Assembly (NCBI GenBank): GCA_014379915.1
Contig: JACMKV010000206.1
Span: 1-10,681, forward strand
Length of the DNA: 10,681 nucleotides
Direction of reading: 5' to 3'
Origin: Burkholderiales bacterium
GTDB taxonomy: Bacteria; Pseudomonadota; Gammaproteobacteria; Burkholderiales; JACMKV01
Of this stretch, positions 1-4,699 are shown in pieces. The notes under the pieces were generated by a model. That model was given only the letters and a program-made list of their open reading frames with translations. It did not search any database and was not told the origin of the DNA. The position numbers were made by a program, and so were the translations under genes. Each line of letters opens with the position of its first letter. Position 1 is the stretch's first letter.

Positions 1-401
1 AACATCCGCGCGGCCAGCACCGCCAGCGCGGCTTTTGCGTGAGCATCGCTTACTGCTTTCTCCATCCGGACGAGCAGACTCTCGAATGCCCAGACATCGA
101 CCCAGCAGACGAACGGGTTCAGCGACAGCTTGCCTTCCCGCAAGAGCACGGCATCGTTGCGCTGAAAAAGCTTGCGCAGACGATGCAATGCGACATCGAA
201 CGCGTTGCGCGCGGCATCCCCGTCGGCCGCCGGCCAAAGCGCTGCGATCACGTCCTGCGAGTCGACCTCGTCGCTACCAAACGCAAGCACCGCTTTCAAC
301 AGGCTCATCGGTTTATGCTGAGGGCGACCGGTGCAAGATATCGGCGCACCGTCTTTAACCACTGCGAAACGGCCGAGCGTAGATATCCGAATCCTTTGCA
401 G
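1..401 (-). CDS. Partial OmpR-like winged-helix/BTAD transcriptional regulator (C-terminus beyond window)
   Basis: The minus-strand frame is open from 401 to the left edge, about 133 codons, with the 3' end missing. It opens with the strand RIRISTLGRFAV, then GRPQHKPMSLLKAVLAFG and ALWPAADGDAARNAFDVALHRLRKLF, and ends with NPFVCWVDVWAFESLL. This is the pattern of the winged-helix DNA-binding domain followed by the start of a BTAD domain, seen in SARP/AfsR-type and large MalT-like regulators. ALHRLRKL is the likely recognition-helix region. The start is a problem. An in-frame TGA (402-404) directly precedes the first conserved strand, and no ATG, GTG or TTG lies between them. CTG at 399-401, with GGAAGA just upstream, is one possibility. 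The next candidates are GTG at 360-362 and ATG at 306-308, and both would cut into the fold. The gene may have lost its 5' end or may use a non-canonical start. Family assignment is firm; the start is not. Confidence 0.8.
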   Translation of the reverse strand, partial: MQRIRISTLGRFAVVKDGAPISCTGRPQHKPMSLLKAVLAFGSDEVDSQDVIAALWPAADGDAARNAFDVALHRLRKLFQRNDAVLLREGKLSLNPFVCWVDVWAFESLLVRMEKAVSDAHAKAALAVLAARM

Positions 402-580
402 TCAGTCTTCCAAAGTTAAACCAGCGGACAGACGATGGCGCAACGGGCGCTCGACGGAAAAGTCGGTGGGGTCGCTCAGGTCGCTGACTTTCTGCGCTTC
501 TGCGTAAAGATGCGTCGTCATTTTTGGCGCCTGACAGGGTGGAGGCGACAGGAGCGGAATCCGCCCCCGTCCCCGGATGA

Positions 581-937
581 CTACCCGGTCGTGCCGTCGG
601 TGATTCGCCGTCCCTGCTCGGCGAAGCTCGCGTTCGGATCGACTTCAAGGCTCACCCCTTGGAACGCGCTTTCAACTTCCGCGCCGGGTTGCGAATAACC
701 GTCGCTCACACTTAATTGGCCATCGAGCCAAGACGACGACGCATGATATTTGGCGCTGACCGAGACCGGGCCGGCCCGCCCTTGCATACCCGCGGGAACC
801 GATTCGGGATTTGCGTAAGCAGAACCGTCGCTTGCGCTTCGTTGCTGCTCGAACCACTCGTTCGCGATGGCGGAACTGGCGTTAAAGGCAGAAATTGCAA
901 CGCTCAGGAAAATCACGTTTTTGACAGGTTTCAACAT
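581..937 (-). CDS. Small secreted protein of unknown function
   Basis: The protein is 118 aa. I chose ATG 937 over the in-frame ATG at 949 because a full GGAGG (943-947 on the minus strand) sits 5 nt before it, and because the signal peptide then starts cleanly. Residues 1-25 form a classical Sec signal peptide: MLKPVKN, a hydrophobic core, then a likely cut after SSAIA before NEW. The mature part, about 93 aa, is hydrophilic and rich in Ser, Gly and Ala. It has no cysteine and carries a loosely repeated SASDG/SVSDG motif. It is probably periplasmic or exported. I do not recognise a family and assign no function. It lies 179 bp upstream of the BTAD regulator frame on the same strand, and 221 bp from the divergent toxin-antitoxin locus. 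Confidence 0.72.
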   Translation of the reverse strand: MLKPVKNVIFLSVAISAFNASSAIANEWFEQQRSASDGSAYANPESVPAGMQGRAGPVSVSAKYHASSSWLDGQLSVSDGYSQPGAEVESAFQGVSLEVDPNASFAEQGRRITDGTTG

Positions 938-1037
938 GCTAGCCTCCATTGGTTGCGGGCCCTGATTTCGGTAACCCCGCTCCTTGGGTCCGATGTCGGG
1001 AGCAGTTGAGGCCAGTGTAGGGAAAAGCAGGAATCAG

Positions 1038-1051
1038 GTTCTGCGTAGAAC
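1038..1051. promoter_or_regulatory. Dyad GTTCT-N4-AGAAC, possible operator
   Basis: A perfect 5-bp inverted repeat, GTTCT (1038-1042) and AGAAC (1047-1051), lies in the spacer between the secreted-protein gene and the divergent higBA-type locus. The self-complementary octamer CTGCGCAG follows at once. The position suits a regulator-binding site, but no regulator is identified and short dyads occur by chance. Confidence 0.25.
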
Positions 1052-1064
1052 TGCGCAGCAATCG

Positions 1065-1079
1065 TGTGAACTATTCACA
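1065..1079. promoter_or_regulatory. Dyad TGTGA-N5-TCACA (TGTGAA-CTA-TTCACA), possible operator
   Basis: A perfect 6-3-6 inverted repeat lies midway between divergent genes. The half-sites match those of CRP-family activators (TGTGA/TCACA), but the spacing is 5 nt, where the canonical CRP site has 6. It could therefore belong to a different regulator or a CRP/FNR paralogue. It is 14 bp from the GTTCT/AGAAC dyad, so the two may form a compound control region. Confidence 0.35.
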
Positions 1080-1125
1080 AGGGGCAGCGAGGAATCGATT
1101 GTCTTCGCGGCATCGGCACCGATTG

Positions 1126-1152
1126 ACGTTTAAACGTTAACCGTTATACGTT
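1126..1152. promoter_or_regulatory. Clustered ACGTT palindromes, probable HigA autoregulatory operator
   Basis: The 12-bp perfect palindrome ACGTTTAAACGT (1126-1137) runs into further ACGTT-type half-sites: ACGTT 1134-1138, CCGTT 1141-1145 and ACGTT 1148-1152, including the small dyad CGT-TAT-ACG. The cluster ends 6 nt before the first ATG of the toxin frame. HigA-type antitoxins are known to repress their own operon from palindromes next to the toxin start. That this cluster is the operator is inferred from its position and symmetry. Confidence 0.5.
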
Positions 1153-1158
1153 GCCGGC

Positions 1159-1432
1159 ATGATCAGTTCTGTTGTGCCGATACGCAGACCCTATTCGAGG
1201 CTGGCAAGAGCAAACGGTTTTCGGGTATCGCGCACGTAGCAGCGCGCAAACTGGCTCAACTCGATGCGACGCACACTCTGGAATTCCTGCGATCGCCGCC
1301 TGGCAATCGGCTGGAAGCTTTGAAGGGTGCCTTGCGGGGCGGCACAGCATCCGCATAAACGATCAGTTCCGCGTATGTTTCCGTTGGACGGAAGCCGGTC
1401 CAGAAGACGTCGAGATTGTGGACTACCATTAA
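1159..1432 (+). pseudogene. higB: HigB/RelE-family toxin gene, frameshifted
   Basis: The toxin is spread over three frames. ATG 1159 gives MI and then leaves the family pattern. The next frame, from about 1165, reads FCCADTQTLFEAGKSKRF, then VAARKLAQLDATHTLEFLRSPP and GNRLEALKG, before a TAA at 1356. A third frame, from about 1334, reads AGRHSIRINDQFRVCFRW and EAGPEDVEIVDYH, ending at TAA 1430-1432. Joined, these give a standard HigB-like RNase toxin of about 90 aa, including the hallmark PPGNRLEALKG, HSIRINDQ and VDYH blocks. Both jumps fit a one-base loss. At the second, adding one G to the GGGG at 1336-1339 restores LRGRHSIRIND. The toxin is therefore inactive as read, by true decay or by sequence error. 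The antitoxin starts 12 nt downstream. Family identity is strong. Confidence 0.78.
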
Positions 1433-1444
1433 TGGAGATTTGCC

Positions 1445-1744
1445 ATGGCCAAGAACGGCATGCGGCCGGTGCATCCCGGCGAAGTTTTGCGCGAGGATTA
1501 TCTAATCCCGCTTGGCATGAGCGCCAATGCGTTAGCCAAGGCCTTGCATGTACCGGCGCCGCGCATCAACGACATTGCGCGTGGGCGGAGGGGTGTTACG
1601 GCTGATACCGCCATGCGCCTGGTGCGCTACTTCGGCGGCGACGCGCGCTCATGGCTGAACTTGCAGGCCGCGTATGACTTGCGCGTGGCGGAGATCGAAA
1701 ATACCAAGCGCATCGAGCGCGAGATCACTCCAGCAGCAGTTTGA
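1445..1744 (+). CDS. higA: HigA-family antitoxin, XRE-type HTH
   Basis: The protein is 99 aa and of normal family length. It begins MAKNGMRPVHPGEVLRED; the HPGE(V/I)L block at residues 10-15 is typical of HigA/VapI-type antitoxins. A helix-turn-helix covers about residues 26-50 (MSANALAKALHVP, RINDIARGRRGVT), followed by RLVRYFGGDARSWLNLQ and a charged C-terminal helix (AEIENTKRIEREI). ATG 1445 has GGAG at 1434-1437 with a 7-nt spacer. It follows the toxin remnant by 12 nt, the usual toxin-first higBA order. It is expected to neutralise HigB and, as a dimer, repress the operon at the upstream ACGTT palindromes. The reading frame is fully intact although its toxin is broken. It converges on the gene at 1761-2747 with only 16 bp between stop codons. 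Confidence 0.93.
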   Translation: MAKNGMRPVHPGEVLREDYLIPLGMSANALAKALHVPAPRINDIARGRRGVTADTAMRLVRYFGGDARSWLNLQAAYDLRVAEIENTKRIEREITPAAV

Positions 1745-1760
1745 AGCCCGCGGCTTGCTT

Positions 1761-2747
1761 TCACTCGATCACCTTGTCCGCCCGCAGGAGCAAGGATTGC
1801 GGAATCTGCAACTCGAGCGCTTTTGCGGTTCTGAGGTTGATCACCATCTCGACTTGAGTAGGTTGTTCGACCGGCAAGTCTCCCGGCTTGGCGCCCTTCA
1901 GAATCTTGTCGACGTAAGTCGCCGCTCTCCTGAAACTCTCGGGAAGGTGCAAGCCGTAGCTGATCAGACCGCCGGCTTCGGTGAATTCGGCGCATGCGGC
2001 GACGGCCGGCATATGGTGGGCTTGCGCAAAATCGACAATCTGCTTTCTGGCGACGAAAAACTTTGGAGAGGGAAATACGAGCAGCGCGTCCGGATGTTCT
2101 TTCCTCATCGCGGAGAACGCACTGTCGAAGCCTTCGGGGCCGTTGACCTCAAAGGGCAGGAGCTTGATTGGCAAAATTTCGGCCGCGGCGCGAGTCTGGC
2201 GCAACCAATCGGCGTGGGATGCGTGCGAGGCATCGACCAGCACCGCCATGCGCCAGGCATTGCGCGCGATCGCCTTAAGCAGCTCCGGCATTTTCTTGAC
2301 CAGATCTTCGTATTGACCGGAGACGCCCGTGATATTGCCGCCGGGGGTGGCAAAGCTCTTCACGAAGCCTTGCTCGACCGGATCGGCGACTGCGACCATG
2401 ACGATGGGGATGGTCGCGGTCGCTTGTTGCGCGGCCCGGGTCGAAACCGATGTCGATGCGACGATCACATCCGGTTTGAGCTTTACAAGCTCAGCCGCGA
2501 GGGCGGGAAGGCGCTCGTACTGTCCTTCCGCCGATCGATAATCGACGATCAGATTCTTGCTTTCGACATAGCCGCGTTCGCGCATGCCGTGCAGAAAATC
2601 CGCGATAGAGGAACTGTCTTTCGCCGCGATATGCGACAGGAAACCGACCCTGACGACTTTAGCCGGTCGTTCGGCGAGCGCGATCATGGCCGCGCCAAAC
2701 ATTGGGATGAAAGCCGCCAAAAAGAGGGTGACGCGCCGATTTTTCAT
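1761..2747 (-). CDS. ABC_sub_bind-type periplasmic substrate-binding protein
   Basis: From ATG 2747 the protein is 328 aa, the usual size for this family. The in-frame ATG at 2804 would add 19 residues ahead of the signal peptide and is disfavoured. Residues 1-25 are a Sec signal peptide (MKNRR, hydrophobic stretch, cut near AMIALA/ERP). The body follows the ABC_sub_bind pattern: VVRVGFLS at 31-38, YRSAEGQYERLPALAAEL at 70-87, KPDVIVAS at 91-98, IPIVMVAVADPVEQGFV at 113-129, TPGGNITGVS at 134-143 and a C-terminal QIPQSLLLRADKVIE. It should bind a small ligand in the periplasm; family members have been linked to amino acids and other small organic ligands, and the ligand here is unknown. No permease or ATPase gene is nearby, so it is an orphan. 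It follows the oxidoreductase by 59 nt on the same strand and may be cotranscribed with it. Confidence 0.9.
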   Translation of the reverse strand: MKNRRVTLFLAAFIPMFGAAMIALAERPAKVVRVGFLSHIAAKDSSSIADFLHGMRERGYVESKNLIVDYRSAEGQYERLPALAAELVKLKPDVIVASTSVSTRAAQQATATIPIVMVAVADPVEQGFVKSFATPGGNITGVSGQYEDLVKKMPELLKAIARNAWRMAVLVDASHASHADWLRQTRAAAEILPIKLLPFEVNGPEGFDSAFSAMRKEHPDALLVFPSPKFFVARKQIVDFAQAHHMPAVAACAEFTEAGGLISYGLHLPESFRRAATYVDKILKGAKPGDLPVEQPTQVEMVINLRTAKALELQIPQSLLLRADKVIE

Positions 2748-2806
2748 CCGATCACTTTCTTCCGAAGTTATGCTCCGCGGACGCAAAGCGGGATCCGGAT
2801 TCATCT

Positions 2807-4186
2807 CTACCGCAAAGGCTTGAGCTCTCCCAACAACGTAGGTATCAGCTCTGTTACCGTGGGATGGATATGCATGGCGCGCTGGATGACGGTATAGGGC
2901 GCGCCGGCGTACATCACATCGAGCAGCGAATGCACGACCTCATCGCCGTTTAGTCCGAGAAGCGCGGCGCCGAGGATCTTTTTGCTTTGCGCATCGACGA
3001 GCACCTTCATGAAGCCCAGCGTCTCGCCCTTTTCCCTGGCGCGGCCTACCTTGGTCATGGGCAGCTTGCCGATCAGCGCCTGCTTACCCGAAGCGCGAAC
3101 TTCGCGCTCGGTCATTCCTGCACGGCCCAGCGGCGGATCGATGAATAAGGCGTAGGCCAGAATGCGGTCGCTGACCTTGCGTGGATCGTTATCGAGCAGG
3201 TTGGCAGCGACGATCTCGTAATCGTTCCATGACGTGTGGGTGAAAGCGCCGCGACCGTTGACGTCGCCCAGCGCCCACACATGCGGCACGTTGCTGCGTA
3301 ACTGATCGTCGACCGTGATGTAGCCGCGCTCGTCGGTCGCGATGCCAGCGGCGTCTAGTCCCAGGTCTTCCGTATTGGGTTGCCTGCCGATGGCGAGCAG
3401 CACGTGGCTGCCGATGATGTCCGGCGCATCGCTTTCGCACTCGGCGCCCACCGCAACGCCTTGCTGATGCCTGGCGACGCCTATGCATTTGGCATTAAGG
3501 CGGATAATGATGTCCTCGCGCTCGAGAGTGTCCTGGACCGCGTCCGACACGTCTTCGTCCTCGCGTCCGATCAGCCGCGCGCCCTGCTCGACCACAGTCA
3601 CGCGGCTGCCGAAGCGGCGGTACATCTGGGCGAATTCGAGCCCGATATAGCTTCCGCCGATGATGACCAGATGCTTGGGCAGGAAGTCGACGTCCATCAT
3701 GCTGACGTTGGTCAGATACCGGATTTCCTTCAGCGCCGGCCACTCTGGGACCAAAGGGCGGCCGCCGACATTGATGAAAATCTTGTCCGCCGTGAGTGTC
3801 TTGCCGCCCACCTGCACGCTATGCGGACCAATGAAGCGCGCGTGATCGCGGAACAGCGTGAGGCCAGGCATTCCCTGCACCCATTTCGTCACCCCGCTGA
3901 TCGAAGCGGCGACGATCGCATCCTTGCGCGCTTTCACCGCCTTCATGTCGACGGCGATAGCGCCATCTATGGTCACGCCGTAATCGGCGTGCCGCCGCGC
4001 GAGAAAGGCGGCGTAGGCGCTCGCCACCAGCGCTTTGGTCGGAATGCAACCGTCGTTCACGCAGGTGCCGCCCATGTGCTCGCGCTCGATGAAAACGACA
4101 GTCATACCCGCCTCGGTGAGCCGCGCAGCGAGCGGCGGGCCGGCCTGGCCGCTGCCGATGATAATCGCGTCGAATTTCAGTGGCAT
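2807..4186 (-). CDS. FAD/NAD(P)-dependent disulfide oxidoreductase (Lpd/MerA-like)
   Basis: The protein is 459 aa, full length for the class I pyridine nucleotide-disulfide oxidoreductases. Visible motifs are the FAD-binding IIIGSGQAG (residues 8-16), the redox-active pair C42-VNDG-C47 inside GGTCVNDGCIPTKA, the NAD(P) Rossmann motif IIGGSYIG (175-182), the second FAD motif WALGDVN (304-310), and the C-terminal dimer-interface HIHPTVTE, with the catalytic His441 and Glu446. It should transfer electrons from NAD(P)H through FAD to the disulfide and then to a substrate or partner. It lacks the N-terminal metal-binding domain and the C-terminal Cys pair of mercuric reductase. No lipoamide-complex genes flank it, so the substrate is unknown. 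The start lacks an obvious Shine-Dalgarno sequence and is preceded by a GC-rich palindrome. It probably forms an operon with the downstream binding-protein gene. Confidence 0.93.
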   Translation of the reverse strand: MPLKFDAIIIGSGQAGPPLAARLTEAGMTVVFIEREHMGGTCVNDGCIPTKALVASAYAAFLARRHADYGVTIDGAIAVDMKAVKARKDAIVAASISGVTKWVQGMPGLTLFRDHARFIGPHSVQVGGKTLTADKIFINVGGRPLVPEWPALKEIRYLTNVSMMDVDFLPKHLVIIGGSYIGLEFAQMYRRFGSRVTVVEQGARLIGREDEDVSDAVQDTLEREDIIIRLNAKCIGVARHQQGVAVGAECESDAPDIIGSHVLLAIGRQPNTEDLGLDAAGIATDERGYITVDDQLRSNVPHVWALGDVNGRGAFTHTSWNDYEIVAANLLDNDPRKVSDRILAYALFIDPPLGRAGMTEREVRASGKQALIGKLPMTKVGRAREKGETLGFMKVLVDAQSKKILGAALLGLNGDEVVHSLLDVMYAGAPYTVIQRAMHIHPTVTELIPTLLGELKPLR

Positions 4187-4190
4187 GGCG

Positions 4191-4202
4191 TAGCCGCGGC
4201 TA
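4191..4202. promoter_or_regulatory. 12-bp perfect palindrome at the oxidoreductase start region
   Basis: TAGCCGCGGCTA is its own reverse complement and lies 4 nt upstream of the ATG at 4186. It overlaps a second dyad, CGGCT-GA-TAGCCG on the minus strand. It occupies the place where a ribosome-binding site is expected, and none is visible there. It could be an operator or an RNA fold that limits initiation. Chance in GC-rich DNA is possible. Confidence 0.3.
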
Positions 4203-4360
4203 TCAGCCGTTCGGGAAAATCAGGGTTGTGGAAAGCTTCAGGGCGAAGCCTGCGGCGCGGTGGGTATCATCGCGTAGAAAGCGGTTGGTAGCTCTGGAAT
4301 GGACTCGCAAGTTCGTCGCCCCCGCCCCGTTAATCATTCAAGCCAGGCTCGCGTGGGGAA

Positions 4361-4380
4361 CCTTGCGCTGTAGCGCAAGG
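4361..4380 (-). terminator. Hairpin downstream of the cyclase operon, possible terminator
   Basis: CCTTGCGCT (4361-4369) and AGCGCAAGG (4372-4380) are perfect complements, giving a stem of about 8 bp with a 4-nt loop. It lies 46 nt past the stop of the last gene of the minus-strand operon and before the oxidoreductase gene. On the minus strand it is followed by TTCCCC and not a clear T-run, so it may be a weak intrinsic terminator or an mRNA-stabilising hairpin. The remaining 4203-4360 shows no gene or clear promoter. Confidence 0.35.
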
Positions 4381-4425
4381 CCCGTCGCTGTTGCGGCACG
4401 AACTCGGGATTGCGCGGCGTTTGCA

Positions 4426-4689
4426 TCACCCCCAACAGAAAGAGTACTGTCTACCGCCGGAAATCCAGTAACAGCATTTCGGATTTCGCTTCACGCTGAC
4501 AACAGACATTGCATCGACGGCGAGGACCTCCTTGATCGCCTCAGGAAATTTCACCTCAGCCGCGGTCACGTTGGTGGATCGAAATACGGTTTGCTTTCCG
4601 TCGCGATCGAACGCGACGACGAACATGAGGTTGGCGCCGCCCAGCTCTTTTTGGGATTCTTCGCTTAGAACCTTGATATCTTTGCGCAT
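4426..4689 (-). CDS. Small soluble protein of unknown function, third gene of the cyclase operon
   Basis: The protein is 87 aa with no signal peptide or membrane segment, so it is probably cytoplasmic. Initiation is well supported: AGGAGG ends 4 nt before ATG 4689, the strongest ribosome-binding site in the operon. The gene starts 10 nt after the stop of the large FecR/TPR/barrel gene, which argues for cotranscription and perhaps translational coupling. The sequence begins MRKDIKVLSEESQKEL and contains an alternating region, NLMFVVAFDRDGKQTVFRST, that suggests a beta hairpin. A helix-like KFPEAIKEVL follows, and the short tail is rich in Cys and aromatics: CCYW near residues 72-75 and FCWG at the end. 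C72, C73 and C85 could bind metal or form disulfides. I do not recognise the family and assign no function. Confidence 0.72.
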   Translation of the reverse strand: MRKDIKVLSEESQKELGGANLMFVVAFDRDGKQTVFRSTNVTAAEVKFPEAIKEVLAVDAMSVVSVKRNPKCCYWISGGRQYSFCWG

Positions 4690-4699
4690 GGGGCCTCCT

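Noticed and set aside
39..419. A 126-codon plus-strand frame at the left edge
   Set aside because: The minus strand here encodes a clear winged-helix/BTAD sequence, so the plus frame is its complement.
1065..1079. Calling the TGTGA/TCACA dyad a CRP site
   Set aside because: The spacer is 5 nt instead of the 6 nt of the CRP consensus, so only a generic operator call is supported.
1744..1756. AAGCC-CGC-GGCTT dyad between convergent genes as a terminator
   Set aside because: The stem is only 5 bp with a 3-nt loop and no T-run on either strand, too weak to call.
1674..2897. A 407-codon open frame on the plus strand
   Set aside because: It lies opposite the substrate-binding protein gene, whose minus-strand product matches a known family with a signal peptide and normal length. 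The plus-strand product has the Arg/Asp/His-rich look of antisense GC-rich DNA.
2807..4186. Naming the flavoenzyme mercuric reductase (merA)
   Set aside because: It has no N-terminal heavy-metal domain, no C-terminal Cys pair and no mer genes nearby.
3380..4291. A 303-codon open frame on the plus strand
   Set aside because: It is antisense to the flavoenzyme gene, which carries all expected motifs in the opposite frame.
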